DNA of 64,000 bases from Neckera pumila (Eukaryota; Streptophyta; Bryopsida; Hypnales; Neckeraceae). The stretch covers positions 37,801,413 through 37,865,412 of the forward strand of contig OZ018410.1 of the NCBI GenBank assembly GCA_963969595.1. Reading direction: 5' to 3'. Positions 10,329 through 23,520 of the stretch are shown here, in pieces. The translations under genes were made by a program, and so were the position numbers. Every line of letters starts with the position of its first letter. Position 1 is the first letter of the stretch. The notes beneath the pieces are model-generated. The model ran no database searches. It was not told the origin of the DNA and saw only the letters and a program-made list of their open reading frames with translations.

Positions 10329-11727
10329 TCAGCTGTCAATTAAGAGAATTTTCCACCCTGAGTTTGTTGGTAAGTTCCCTGAGTTCGTTCCTGCATTCCC
10401 AACGTTTGTTCCTTGGTGGTAAGGTTTTCTTTCAAGGGAGCGTAAGCATTTCCTGAAGGGATAAATTAAAATCATATTTTCTATATTTGAGCAAAAAAAG
10501 TGCACTTTGAGCATATGGGTGATTGCAAGAAAGATCAATACTGAAACATTGTCACAAAAGGAGTGTCGAAGCTTCTTATTGCAATAACTTTTGAAGCATG
10601 GCTCGCATGAACTGGATTTTTTATTAAAGATTTTTCTTTTGAATTTAGTCATTTCTCATATTTTTTAGAAATTTTCAAAAAGCATTTATATTTAAAAATC
10701 ATTTAAACTAATATGTCACATTTTGAATTTTAGAGTTTTTTAATACTTAAGGAGCCCCCAAATTTCTATAGTCTATTCCCTTACTAGGAAGTCATGATTC
10801 TACCAAGGGACATTAAAAAATATTTTATTTTATATCCTCTACGTCCATGCAAAGAGGGCTCCCTTGCGCACGCAATTCTAAACATTGACCATGGTTTCAA
10901 AATCATTTTTTTGATGAAATCTCTTACCATAAAGTCTTCCCAAATGGTATATTTTTGTTTCTTTTAAATTTGTTTTCCTATTTTTTACAAATTAAAATGT
11001 CAAAGTATGTATTTTTTTGCAATTTTGCACTCTTCTAGTTCTCCTTTTTAGAGAATATTTTTTTGCTTTTCCTTTGTAGAATACCTTCTTCTTATAGGTG
11101 TATACATTTTTCATATTTTCATATTTTTCATATTTTTCATATTTAAAAATATATATTTTTCTATTTTTATAGTACTCCCAAAAAAATGGAAGTCATTCTT
11201 GCAATGACTCATATAAGGAAGGTGGATAATTTATTATTTTTAGAAAGTCTTTTGTAGGCTTGTGGAACTTTAGTATAATTCCTTGTACATCAATTTTGAG
11301 CTTCAAATTTACATTTTTGGATTGAAATTAGTGCTAATATCCCTCAAAATGGTCAAGGTAGACATAAACATCCAATTAGGGCTATTTAAAATTAAATTGT
11401 GAAATTATTATTTTTAAATAAAAAAGATTCTTCAATGTTTACAACTACCATATGTAGTACCTTCAATTCAAATTTCATATAATTTGACATACAAAGAAGT
11501 TGTAATGAACAAAAAAACACCTGTTCAAAGTGAAGGGGACAAAATAAAAGGACAAGTGCTTCTTGCAATCACAATTGTAAACTTGCAAGAAAATTCCACA
11601 CAACATTTTGATATAAGTACACCTAAAATCATTCAAAATAAGCATAGAGGATGGTTCTAACTACAAAATTTTAGTTAAATCTTGTTGGTAGTCAATGGAA
11701 TTTTTTTTATTTTCAAAGTTTATTTTT
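10329..11727. other. AT-rich spacer at the centre of the GLP palindrome
   Basis: Single-copy spacer between the arms with no supportable gene. It includes a low-complexity run of TTTTCATATT units at about 11107-11145. The phrase 'TTCTTGCAATCAC' or its complement recurs near 10512, 11553, 11860, 9932 and 12575, so the area may itself be built of old degenerate repeats. Confidence 0.5.
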
Positions 11728-13785
11728 AGTATTGTAAAGATAATCTCTGAATTTTCAAAATGCTTAGTATAAGTGTATCTTTAATTGACCTTAGTTTCTC
11801 CTAATTACAAGAAGATTTAAGTTTTAAACAAAAATCTAGACGATACACTTCTATAGGGGGGTGATTGCAACAAACACTTGTACTATTTTGGATCACATCC
11901 TACATGTTGATTTGTTTTTTGGACATAATTTCTGCATTTTAGAACTAGATGATTTAAGATTTATACGGAAAGGTGCTCATGACCATTATACACCTTCCCT
12001 AATTCTTTTGCAATTTCAAAAATGTTTTACTATCCAAAAATAGCCCCCAATTTCATATTACATTTGCCAATTTTGGGGGGGTTTAGTACTATTTAGTATA
12101 AAAAAAAACAAATTTGGAGCTGACATTAAGAGGGAATGGTCTTCTAGTAGACTTATAGCTACACATGGAAGGAATTCTAAAAATAGATCATTTTGTGTTG
12201 TGTGGAAGTCTACAAACAGAGCTTCTTTATTCTTACATTTCAAAATACACAAAATATTATTTTGGTGGTTCTTTTTATAAATGACCATCTCCATAGAGTT
12301 ATTATAAATGACCAATTTTAATTTTATTTTTTTAATTTTATTTCCAGTTATTAACTAATTAAAGCATCAAAGTGTCTATTTTCTTGAGATTTGACACTTT
12401 TCTAGTTTACCCACTTAGATAATTTATCTATGCTTTTCCTTCCCTAGATATCTTCATCTTAAAGGTATAGATACATTGGCCATATTTCTTTTAAAATTAA
12501 AAAATTATTTTTCTAATTTTAAAGTATTGTGGAAAAACAAGCATGAGTTTTAAGAAAACGCAACAAAATTGGCAGGTGTTTCTTGCAATCACCCAGGGGT
12601 GAAAATTCAACATATTTACCTTTTTGATGTTGATTTTGAATAAATAAATGGCACAAATTCAATAAAAAAATTCAAGAAAATTATACTTTCATGTTACCGG
12701 ACATAACCTCAATGCTTGACTGGTGGATCTTGATGAGCCGTGCTACTTCAGAAATCTCAAAAAATAGGTTCATACGGGGTTCATGCTTTTTTGCCAAAAA
12801 AAACATGCTTCTCCTCGTCCAGTGAGAGGCTCAAATTAACGCGGTCCATTGAGGTTCCGTACTAAAACAATACCGCCCCTCCAGCTCAGTAGAATCTAAG
12901 TCCTCTCTGACTCTGCGAATTCTAATCCAAACTCGAGAGCACTGTCCACAGCAATTTCCACAAGCATGAAAACATTTGACGCCAACTGACGCCAACTACT
13001 TTAAACGATTTAACGCTTCATGTGTCACCTTTCGAAGCATCAAGACTTTCCGCCAGTTCTAATTGCATGCAATTGAATATGCAAATCCTGTGGCTTTCTC
13101 ACTCCCCTTTCTCTGCAACACTCCTGAAGTAACTGAACCTGCAAACGCAGATTCCCAGGCCTCAGACAGACAAGTCGATGTACAGTCAGGAGACGGCGAA
13201 GCTACCATTCTGTTTATTTTGACAATCAACGTAAGAAGATCTAAAACTATTCACTAAAGCTCATGTGCAAAGATAGAGTCACAAGTACATTCAACATTTG
13301 AAGAATCATTGTTTATTTCGATGACTACTCAAAATCGTTTTTCTTAATGTATATTTCTATGAGCTTTTTTGCCGGGGGGGTTCTGAATTGCCAAGGTAAA
13401 GATTTGAGGAAACCTCACAGTGTCGAGTAGGTGCAAAAAGACCCAAAACTTATTCATTGGAGAGCCATGTGTAGCTAAAGATTTCGATTTTTAACAAGCA
13501 AAGTTTAGAGCAAGTTGATAACACTTCGATCAGCAAAATCCGCAATGAAAATGAAATGGGGGATTGACAGAATCAGCTTGCACGAAACAGAGGCAGCATT
13601 TTCGACGGAGTCAACCGAGAATGGAGTGAGATGCACGGAGCCAGGACTGGGACGCCATGCGGTACAACGTACTTCCGTGTAGTCCACATACTGTACTTTC
13701 ATGTCCTGGAACCTGCTGCAGCTTCGACATGCCGCGGTTTAAGGCAGGCTAGCTGATGAGAAACGGGACCTAGCTTCCATGGGGA

Positions 13786-13792
13786 ATAAATA
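13786..13792 (+). promoter_or_regulatory. TATA-like box of GLP3
   Basis: ATAAATA in the context CTTCCATGGGGAATAAATAG, about 145 bp before the GLP3 start codon, conserved with GLP1 and GLP2. Confidence 0.5.
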
Positions 13793-13931
13793 GCTCATCA
13801 TTCAGCCAAACCTTCATCATTCACAACATCGAGTATACTGTGCACTACTACTCAAGCTAGATCTTCGATCGATCACAGCTTCTCCGTTTGGCATTCGTAG
13901 TGTTGCTTCAATTGCAACTACGTTACTAGCT

Positions 13932-15270
13932 ATGGCCGTCATGTACTGGCTTGTGATCGCCTGCGCATTTCTGGGCGCTCTGCAGGTTGCGAAGGCTGCG
14001 GACCCCGACCCCCTGCAGGACTACTGCGTGGCGGATCTGAAGTCCAAGGTGGTGGTGAATGGGTTCCCGTGCAAGCCCCGGGACACTGTCACCGCCAAGG
14101 ACTTCACGTACACCGGATTGCGCGAACCTGGTAAGCTCCATGCTAATTCCTATTCACTTACTCTGGTCAGTTTTGATATGGGCAATGGAGTCTAGAAATC
14201 AATCGCAAATTGAAGAACTTGGGGATTGGGAATCACGTTTTCTTGGTTTTGATTGAGTAACATTTGAGTAGGTGCAACTGGCTGGTTGTATCGTAAATTT
14301 TTGGGAATCTTGTGAGATGTTCAAACTGTGACTCTTGTGAGGTTTTTACTTATGCTGTCTATGGCCCGGTAGTCTTGAAAGTTTGTTGTGGGGTATCGCT
14401 TCAGATTCCTGCTTGTGCAGTGTTTCCTATGATTAATTTCAGTGGGATATCAATCTAGAGTCTAAATCCAAATATTAGTCCGTAGTACTGTCCAACCATG
14501 CAATTTCGAAACTTGAATATGGAATCCAAATAGTCCATAGAGCAACAATGGAATTTACTTCGAAGCTTCAGTATGGAATCCAAAATAGTCTGTAGACCCG
14601 CATCCATGGAATTTCGAAGCTTGAATATTGAATTTCAGATTCTATTCGATCTTACACAAGTAGTGATATTCCTGGGATGCACTCAGTCTATGAACTTTCT
14701 GGAATTCTCTCTTGATGTGGGCTCCCCGGGAGTGCACCTGACTAAAGATGTATAATCTTGGATTAACTCATAGAGCTAACTTAATTTGTATTGTGCATCC
14801 CCTCAGCATACCCGACCTCCGTGTCCGAGACGGGAGCCACCGCCACCCGGGCCTCCGTGCTACAAGTGCCCGGCCTCAACACAATGGGCGTCACCCACGC
14901 CCGTCTCGACTTCGACATTGGCGGCGTCATCCCCCTCCACACCCACCCTCGCGCCTCGGAGACTCTCTTCGTGGTGAAAGGCTCCATCTACACAGGCTTC
15001 ATCAGCGACGACAACCAGCTGTTCGCCTCCGTTCTCGAAGTCGGAGACTTCACCGTCTTCCCGAAAGCAAGCCTGCACTTCCAGCTCAACGTGGGGAACG
15101 AAACCGCCATCACGTTCAACACGCTGACGTCGCAAAACCTTGGTTTCTTGTTCTCGGCCAACCAGATCTTCGTGCCTAATATCACCAGCGCAGTGATTGA
15201 GAGGTCGTTCGGGGTGGATGGCTCTACTGTGAAAATTTTGAAGAGCGGGATTCCGAGGTACTGGGGTTGA
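13932..15270 (+). CDS. Germin-like protein GLP3, two exons
   Basis: Exons 13932-14130 and 14807-15270 (GTAAGC donor, CCTCAG acceptor, phase 1), 220 residues. Signal peptide about 1-22; cysteines C32 and C47; cupin ligands H111, H113, E118 and H157 intact. Sequence is nearly that of GLP2 on the opposite palindrome arm (REP for RKP at the exon junction, FVVKGS for FVLKGS, QNLGF for QNPGF). The intron minisatellite has three units instead of four. Expected product: secreted manganese-binding cupin acting in the cell wall; enzyme activity cannot be read from sequence. Confidence 0.93.
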
Positions 15271-15831
15271 CAAGCATTTGTTGGAATTCAGTGCCCGAAA
15301 TGGCGCATTCTGGGCAGCTTGATAGTGGTCGAATCATTAAGTATAGGTGAAGGAAAATACGAATCATTGGCTGTTCGACGTACACGAGCTGCGCTGGTTG
15401 CAATAGGGCTCTTCTCCCTAGTATGATTTTTGGATGTTTATAAGAAGACACACATTCGTTAAGGTGTTAGTAAGTATCGTTGAAGAAAAATGTGATTCAT
15501 TGATAGTTCTACGTAACACGAGGTGCACTTGTTACCACAGCCTTAGCCTAGATCTTGTTAGCATGATTTTTGCAAGTTTATGTCTGAGCTAGTTTAGTGA
15601 CGATTCATGAGTCCGTGTGTCACCGTTATGTGGTAGACAATGAAACCAATAAGGCAATAAATTATGACTGATTCTTTTGCCATCAAAATCTGAGTTTGAA
15701 AAGAAACCACACATTCATTGGGTGTTTGTAAGTGTTGCTAAATGCAGCTCTAGCTGTGTTTTGCTCTCACATTAATTTTTGTCAGATTGTCGACTATGTC
15801 GGTTTTGGAAGAGTCGTCTGTGAAGGTGTTA

Positions 15832-16136
15832 AGGTAACTACACCTAAAATCGCACGTTTGCTAAAACTGCACAGTGGATATTCTTGTCTACAATGTACTC
15901 CCACTATTCATATGACTCTATGATCGCTTTTAGAATGTACTAAAATGTACACCTATTCTCAACACTTTGGATATTCGGAGTTTATTCACACGGTGTCCAA
16001 AAAATGCATTCTAAGAGAATCTAGAATCTCGTTTTGATTACCAATGGGACCCCACAATTTTTTTTCAATATAATAGTGAAAACCATGCTAAATCAAGCTG
16101 AATTGCTTAACTGTGCAATTTAAGGTGTAGTTACCT
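15832..16136. mobile_element. TA-flanked MITE, AGGTAACTACACC family, copy 1
   Basis: A 305 bp element. It starts AGGTAACTACACCTAAAATC and ends with TTTAAGGTGTAGTTACCT, giving TIRs of about 25-30 bp. TA lies directly on both sides (15830-15831 and 16137-16138). It matches the disrupted copy at 48673-49101 through nearly its whole length (shared TCTAAGAGAATCTAGAATC and TCACACGGTGTCCAAAAAAT). TA duplication fits the Tc1/mariner or pogo groups; the terminus is not the Stowaway consensus. Confidence 0.75.
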
Positions 16137-16138
16137 TA

Positions 16139-19100
16139 GTGCAGGTTTAATGTTGAAAGGCATTCAAATTGGAGGACGAAATATAATGATTTGATTCTAT
16201 ATTAAAGTAAGCCTAGTTCACCTTGCCATCCCCTGGCATGTTGTGCAAGTCAGTTTTCTTGGCAAATTGGTAGTCAAAGTGGAAGGTGTGAGTTTGTCAG
16301 TTTGTGTAGCTTCCCCCACCATATGATTATATTGAAATGATTTGCTAAAATGGGTAAGATAACTTGCATCTGAATATGCATTTGAGCATTGTTTTTATTA
16401 TTGGATTGCCTAATTTTTTTATTGTTGGATCTCCTTGTGAGTCCAAGGAAGATTCTAGATTCTCTTCTTGTGCATCTTTTGGATTCTGTAGGCATATATA
16501 AACTATGAGCTTTGAAAGTGTTGGAAATAGTTGTATACAAAAGCTATCCTTAGTTGTCATGAATATAGACAATACATTTTGGGTAGGTAAGAAGATTTGT
16601 GGTTTGTGATTTTAGAAAGAAGTCCCAACTGAATATAGTTTCCTTATGTCTTTTTTTTAGTGACCTACTTAGTTGCATAGTCCATTTTGTTTAGCCTATA
16701 AATTGAATACATGGTTTCAGAAGAGGATATACACGCATGGAGGTGTAGAAGCTAGGACGTGAGGTCAAACCCCGTCACCAAATCCGGATGTATATCCAAC
16801 AATTAGTAACATTCAACCAAATTATATGGCAAATTGCAAATGCACCAACAACAGAGCAGTGGAATAAGTGGGAGAGTGCAGGCAACATTAGAGGACAAAT
16901 TTTGGAAGTGACATTGCTTCCCTTTCTAGGCTTAGGTGCAATAGTCTTGCTAGGGACCAAGGTAGAGAGTAATAGAAATGTGTTTCAAAATACAGTGGGT
17001 ACGTTTTTACGTGAACATGTCTCGACTCCCGACAATTTTTGCTATTGGAGGTCGTCAACAATACATGAATAGCAAGCACTTATACTATCTATACAGGTAC
17101 TTTTGCAAGATGGATATCCATGATGACAAATTCATTTATGCACTGAGTTATAGCTTTAACAAATTGAAGCTACTTCTCATTTGAATAGAGATCATCATTG
17201 TTTCAAAATAGGCATGGCCACATATTTCGGTGTACTTTATTTGTATTGTATTCATTTATATTTCTTACGATTGAAGTAATTATGGAATAGGCATTATTTA
17301 TGCATTCATGAAGTATGGAAGTATATCTCATTAATCAAATGTTTTGAGGTAAAAAGGTATGAATGGCTGAGAACTACAACTCTAATTCCTAATCCAGTAT
17401 GGCACATATGAATATGAAATCAATTTTTGTTTTTATTTTTCCCTTCTTTTTCCATTTCTTTTCATTTCATTTTATTTTGTTTTCCTTTACTTTCTATTCT
17501 TTTCCATTATTTTTTTCAATTTTTTTCCCAGGCCTTTTTTTTTTTCAATTTTTTTGAAGGAGGTCTTTTGTATTTTATAGTTCTATAGGCCCTAGGAGTA
17601 GCAACTCCTTTATATTGGAGTATATTTGCAAGAAGTCTATGAGTTTATAATATGATGGCTGGAATTATACTTATAGGCATGATTACTATATAAAGCTTAT
17701 TGTTAAAAGTTGATTTAGAGCAACAGATGTGGAGGCAAGGTAGTGGAGGCAAAGTAGTTGGTTTTGGTGAGTATTATTTGCTCAACTATGTTCTATAAGA
17801 AATTTGTAATTGCATAAAGAGCAGAATTATACTTGGTGAATTAAGGATTTAATTATGTACTCCGTATAAAAGTTTGAAGGTCTTTTCCCATTGAAAATGG
17901 CAATTGGCAAAGAAAAAAAAATAAACGAAATTCACAATCATAAGCTAAACAGTCATAGATCCAAAAATGTTCTATAAATAACAAATTTATTCTATTTTTG
18001 GAATTTTTAATTTTCAAAAAAAATAATTTTGGAGGCTCCAGGCTCACAAGCTCTACGCTTATAGCTCACAAGCTCGCCACTCTAGGCTCGCATGCTAGGA
18101 TCATTGTTATTTTGATTGGAAAACTGAAAAATTCATATACAAAAATAGCTAACGCTTTGGCTATAGCCAATTGCCAAAAAATTGTGTATAAAAAAATCAT
18201 TGACTATATATTCTAAGCCCCCAATAGACAGGCCTATGCCCACAAATTCAAGCTTTTTTTCTATTTGTTGCTATTTTGCAATTAAATATGAATGAAATTC
18301 ATTACATTTGTTTTTTAAAGATGAAATCCCATGTCTTCTATAAGCTCTTAAAATTTCAGATTTTTTTGTGGAAATTTGAAATTCTAATGAATTTTTTAAA
18401 GAAAGTGAAGAAAATTGATATCAAATACAAAATATGCTAAAAAATCTGAAATTTACAACGTTGGTGTATTCTATAGTGTAGATTATTATGGTATAAACCA
18501 AAATTGTTGTATTGTTCTAAAATTAGAAAATGAACAAACCAAGGTTATAGGACCAAAGTTCAATTGCAATAAAACATTGAATTTTAAGATTTTTCTAATT
18601 TTCTAATTGGAATATAAACTAAATTTGATATACTTCATTTCATTAGTTGGCTTCAAATTCAAAGAATATCATTTTTAAGGCTAAAACTCACTAGAAGGAT
18701 GATTCAAGGATAAAGCATCTTTTTCTCTAGAAAAGTCAATAATACTATAATGAGGGAATATGCAATATTATTCACTAAAAATGCATTCAAGTAGTCCTCT
18801 ACAAAATAATTGTGTGAGAAAACATTTTTTTCATTCTATACTCCCATTTGAACTCATCCAAAAGACAAAAGTTGCACCTAATGTTCTTTAATGGTTTATT
18901 GATTGTTAAGACCAAGCTAACAAATTAACATGCATTCCATGTGCTCAATGCAAACTATATTAACCCTCAAATGCCAAAAAGAACCCAATTGCAACTTTTG
19001 GATGACAAAAAAGCTTGTTGGAGGATGTAAAATGACATATTTCATCTATAGGTTGGAGATAGAGAAGATTCCCCTTGTCATAACAAATACAAAATGTGCC

Positions 19101-19288
19101 TTGTGGGGTGTCCAAGAATTTACTAAAAATGAGGAATTGTGTGCCATGGATAAAAAAAGCCCTTCTACTGTATTTCGGCAACTCCTACTTAAACTGAATT
19201 TGAGACTACAAAGAAAATTTAAAAAAGGGGTGGTGGGACGGTGTATGGACTTTGCAGTGCACCTTGCATTGGTGGAGACGCTTACCTG
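16139..19288. other. AT-rich intergenic region without a supportable gene
   Basis: Contains a long pyrimidine-rich low-complexity tract (about 17425-17560) and scattered short frames with no recognisable domain. At 16711 a TGGTTTCAGAAG resembles an initiator-Met primer-binding site after a stretch that could be an LTR end, but the match is poor. A 121-codon plus-strand frame at 18930-19295 and overlapping minus frames are not recognised. Confidence 0.4.
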
Positions 19289-19289
19289 G

Positions 19290-19535
19290 TATTGAAGCCG
19301 GTATAGAAGACGTTCATGCCGACTCTTAGTGGATATGGCGCAGTCCGCAAGCTCATCTTCCAATCCCAATTCCTTTTGCTCGCAACGCACAATTGGCACC
19401 ATCTCGATGAGTCCCGACATTGCCATTCTAAGCTTCGAGAGCTTCTTATGGCATTTCTGTATCCATCTCACGGCAGACTTCCCTTCTCGTAGAGTAACAT
19501 TGAGCTCCACCTCGGTTTCCTGAACAGAGCCCTCA
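19290..19535 (-). other. Unrecognised antisense open frame overlapping the PPR 5' leader
   Basis: On the minus strand a frame open from beyond 19535 reads through VQETEVELNVTLREGKSAV, KKLSKLRMAMSGLIEM and LEDELADCAIS, charged and leucine-rich like a real, possibly coiled-coil, protein. It reaches a good splice donor at 19289 (CCAG, then GTAAGC). The first in-frame ATG is at 19510. I cannot name a family. It could be the first exon of a divergent gene overlapping the PPR promoter, a pseudogene piece, or chance. Confidence 0.3.
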
Positions 19536-19561
19536 AGATGTTTTGCTGATTGCCTTCTGAA

Positions 19562-22500
19562 ATGGCCATGGCTGCTCTTTCGTGCACCGGCTTACCCATT
19601 CCTTCTTCATTGGCATCTTCGCATTTAGAGTGCGCGAGCTCAGTTTCTATCAGGGCTACCGTGGAGCCGTGTGTTGGATGCCGGTTTAGAGTTTGCTCGA
19701 CATTCTGTTCACCGGATTCGTGTACTCCAGTAGGGTTAGGTTTAAGTGATTTGAATTGTAGGAGGCTTGGGAGAGGCAGAAAGGAGGAGAAAAGCAGTCG
19801 ACGGCTTGCTGTTGTGCAGGAAGGAGTGTTGAGAGGCTTGGCGAGAAACCCAAAACCCTGGGCTAACCCGTTTGGGATTAGGTCATCATTCGCTGTTGTT
19901 CAAGCTGCTTTGACGCCTGGGGAATTGGAGGGGGGGAATCGGCTGAATTCGATCAAGGACTACAATTCTGCGCTTTTGAGATGTGTCAGGTATTCTGTTT
20001 TCTGCCATTTCTGCATTTTGTTTTAGAATCGTTTTGCACGTTCCCTTTTACTATGCCAATTTTCTCATAACTACCAAAAAAATTGTATGTCGAGGGTCAG
20101 GCTATCTGCAAGTTTCTATTGACGAGTGTGGTTTGGGCCAGGTATATCGTGCCTTCCCTTCTCCTCATCTCTTGTGGATAGGGAATCTGTTGAATAGAGG
20201 AGGAGAATCTAAAACAAACACATTTTGAATTGAGCGTAGTTCCTATTATTAAATTATCAAATTCCAGTTAGCTATTGAAAGGGGATTCAAATGCACCAAC
20301 GTATGCATTATTTGGACGCCAGATGCAAATGTTAATAAAGTTCAAAGTTTTATTGGTAGATGACGTATCGCCAACACAACTTCTAATGTTCAGTTGATGT
20401 ATATTCTCATAATCAGCATGGACCAATTGTCCAACATTGTTTGTTTTGGAATTAAACTCAGTTGGAATGGGATTCTCCAACCTGGAATCGTTGTTTGCAT
20501 TAGTGTATTTCTTAAGCTTTTGAAAATTCATTCAAATTGTGGTGTGGTGTGGTGTGGCAGAGATGGACGCATGAGAGATGCAATGGTAGTGTTTAAGCGC
20601 TTTCAAGGAGCTGGTTTGAGACCTGACGTAGTTTCATATACAACGCTTATCCAGGGCTTTGGAAAGCTCAAATCGTATAAAAAAGTCACTGATGTATTCA
20701 CTCAAATGCAGCGCAACAGGTACTACTTTAATGCATCCCAAGTGGGAATATACATCTGCGTTTTTCAGCTTTTAATACCGCCTACTAGTCCAGTGTTGCA
20801 AAAATTATTGCCTCTTGAAATTTATTCTCTCTTTAGATCTGGCATGTTTTAAAGACAATAGGAGCATGTTGAGGCTCATCATTCCAATGTATGAATTTTC
20901 TTATGTCTAATAGAATAATGACATTTGGTTATTGGTGCAAGTCGCATTCTAGGATTGTCAAACATAATTTTCATATTTTCAGTCAGTGATGATTGTACTG
21001 AAGATTATATTGAGGATTATAGAGACGATTTACCGAGGATTATATAAGAAGACAAATATGAAATATTTATATTTGGGGTACCAATAGCCGCCTGTTATGG
21101 TACCTTACTAGGAGTGTTGCGTTTTAAAACTTTCATCCTTTTGAAATTTCCTGGGCTGCTGTACCTGTAGAGTTGGCCGGTTGTCGTTGACGTTAAAAAT
21201 TCACGTGCTCTGGTATTAGACATGATGGGTGTCCCCCTTCTCAGCAAGTACATCACTTTCTCTTTGTATGAATAATTGGTGGCATGCTTCTTGAGGCAGG
21301 TGTCAAGCAGATCTCAAGTTGTGTACAGTTTTGATAAGCACATTTGGGGACGGAGGACTGCCAGTTTTGGCAGAAAGTGCGATGCAATATGCCAAAGCTC
21401 AAGGCTTGCAGCCTGATGCTATTGCTTATACTGCACTTGTCCATGCATATGCACAAGAATGCCTGTGGGAAGAAGCGGAGAGGGCCCTAAGGTGACCCTT
21501 ACAGAGGAATACATCCTTCCCTGAAGTGTTTGGGCTTGTATTACTTTGATGTTCTCGAAGGTGCATGACCATATTGTAATTGTCATCTGTTGCATCATGA
21601 GACTCAAATTGACCAATTTGCTCATTAATTTCGTTTACTATTCAATTGTATTTTCATGATTTTAACTTACCCTTCCAGAATTGAGGAACTACCAAGATTT
21701 CGAACTTGGATTGGAGCAATCCGTCAATAATTTATTACGCCAATATGTAATTTCGATCTCACTTCTCTTGTTTGTAAATCTTAGAAGAACCATTTGGCTG
21801 AATTTTAACAGGTTTTATTGTTGTTGTCCCAGAGATATGCTGGATGCGGGAATAGTGGATGACAGACCCTTCGCTGCTCTTGTGTCAGCGTATGGGAAGG
21901 CAGGTTCAAGGAACCAGGTTGATAGGGTTTTGGAAATGATGGAGTCTTCAGGGGTTGAGCCAGGCACGGTACTTTTTAATGCTCTGATTAATATCTATAG
22001 TAAGGCCGAAGATCCTGAGAAAGCTCGTTCAGTGTTGCAGCTCATGCAAGCTAATGGTGAGTTCAATATGCTTTTAAGTAGCCGATTATACCACTGGTGT
22101 TGTGCACTCAAAAGGGATCCTATGCATCTACATTTCGAAAATGTCAACAGCATCCTTGGAGAATTTTTTATGACCTGTCTTTATGTGAAGGGCTTTCCAG
22201 TATGTATGGCTAGTAGACCTTAGCTCTTGTCAACAGGAGCTGATTTTGAACCTTGCTCACTGTCTACGGTACTTGAAATCGTCTGGTTCCTCTGTCGAAC
22301 TTTAATTTGTTTGCGATAAAAGTATGTGATCAACTCGCCGTGCACAGGTTGCCAGTGTGATGAGATCACGTATACATCTGTCATGGAAGCCTATACACGC
22401 ACCAAGCAACCCTTGCAGGCAGAAAGTATGATGGGGGAGATGAAACAGACGGGTATCCAGCCCGGTTCTGTGAGCTATGGAGTTCTCATTAATGGGTATT

Positions 22501-23520
22501 GTCAAGTTGGCCGTCTAGGAGATGCAGAAAGGATATTAAGGTAAGGACCATTGGTTCCCGTTAGACCTTTTTTGTGGACGCTTATTTTGTCATTGATGTT
22601 ATAGGAAGTGCTACCCTGGTTGTTTGTTAGTCTCTATTATGTAATATCTGTGATGTTGCTGCTCTGCAGGTCAATGCAAAATGCTAACTGCAAACCAACA
22701 GTGGAGATTTATAACATCATGATTAAGGGTTATGCTTATGCTAAGATGCGAAGTCAAGCTGAAAGGTTATTTCAGACTTTACAAGACTCTGGGCTGCGAC
22801 CTGACACAATCACATTCAACACTCTCATTTCTATGTACATCAGATGTAGGAGACGAACGCAGGTGGGTTACAAAATCCTTTGGATCTCTTCTACATGTAC
22901 CTGCCACTTTTAAGTCCTCAGATGATCTGTGTGTTGTGGATGTCCGGCAGAGTTGTGATTCATGTAACCATTGGTAGTTAGTAAGTTTTTGGATTCACTT
23001 AAACAAGTGCTCATATATTTATGTGTGTGTGTGTGGATTTCAAGGTTTGGGAAAACTTGGGTGTGATAGTCAATGAAATTTGTTGCCTAAGATTGAAAGG
23101 AGCATGAGTTTTGGATATATCTTGAATATCTTAAGATTGTGAAAGTTGAAAACCCAATCGCCTTTATCCGTCATCTACAAGCGGTTTACATTCTATACCT
23201 CAATCTCTACCAAGATTTGGTGGAAAACAGGAGTAGGTCTGTAACGGTTTGAGTATCAGCTACCGCAATAGTTGATATCCATAATAAGCATTGATGCTGA
23301 TTTGGTTCTTGCGTACTCCTAAGTTCTCTAAACTGATACTTCTTCATTGCTTTGACCGCAGGCAGAGGAATGCTACATTCGTATGCAACGGTTGGGCTGC
23401 AAACCAAACACTGTCACGTTCAAGATACTACTGAAGGCTTATACGGATAATAATAATTCAATTGACGCTGCGAGGATACGACTTGACATGCGGAAAGCAG
23501 GAATCAGCTTGGAAATCTGA
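19562..23520 (+). CDS. P-class pentatricopeptide repeat protein, seven exons
   Basis: Exons 19562-19989, 20561-20719, 21300-21491, 21833-22056, 22348-22540, 22670-22862 and 23362-23520; all joins are in frame and give 515 residues. The N-terminal 140 residues are Ser/Ala/Arg-rich without a domain, consistent with an organelle transit peptide. Then follow P-type repeats of about 35 residues, recognisable as GLRPDVVSYTTLIQGFGK, GLQPDAIAYTALVHAYAQ, GVEPGTVLFNALINIYSK, CQCDEITYTSVMEAYTR, GIQPGSVSYGVLINGYCQ, CKPTVEIYNIMIKGYAY, GLRPDTITFNTLISMYIR and CKPNTVTFKILLKAYTD. No E, DYW or SMR domain follows; the protein ends AGISLEI. PPR proteins bind organelle RNA for processing, stability or translation. 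The start is the first in-frame ATG (an upstream ATG at 19538 stops at once). Five of six introns interrupt between repeats, mostly after an arginine codon in phase 2. Confidence 0.9.

Larger units (their letters stand above)
11728..15665. repeat. Right arm of the large GLP inverted repeat
   Basis: Reverse complement of 5940-10070. It carries GLP3 and keeps the empty target site of the 529 bp element. It also has about 370 bp (roughly 12378-12752) missing from the left arm; at the missing segment's edge the two arms share only AAA, so an end-joining deletion in the left arm is a reasonable reading. Outside the gene the arm is AT-rich and non-coding as far as I can see. Confidence 0.88.

Noticed and set aside
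16711..16722. TGGTTTCAGAAG, resembling a retrotransposon primer-binding site
   Set aside because: Only 9 of 12 positions match TGGTATCAGAGC, no LTR pair was found, and the frame after it shows no gag domain.
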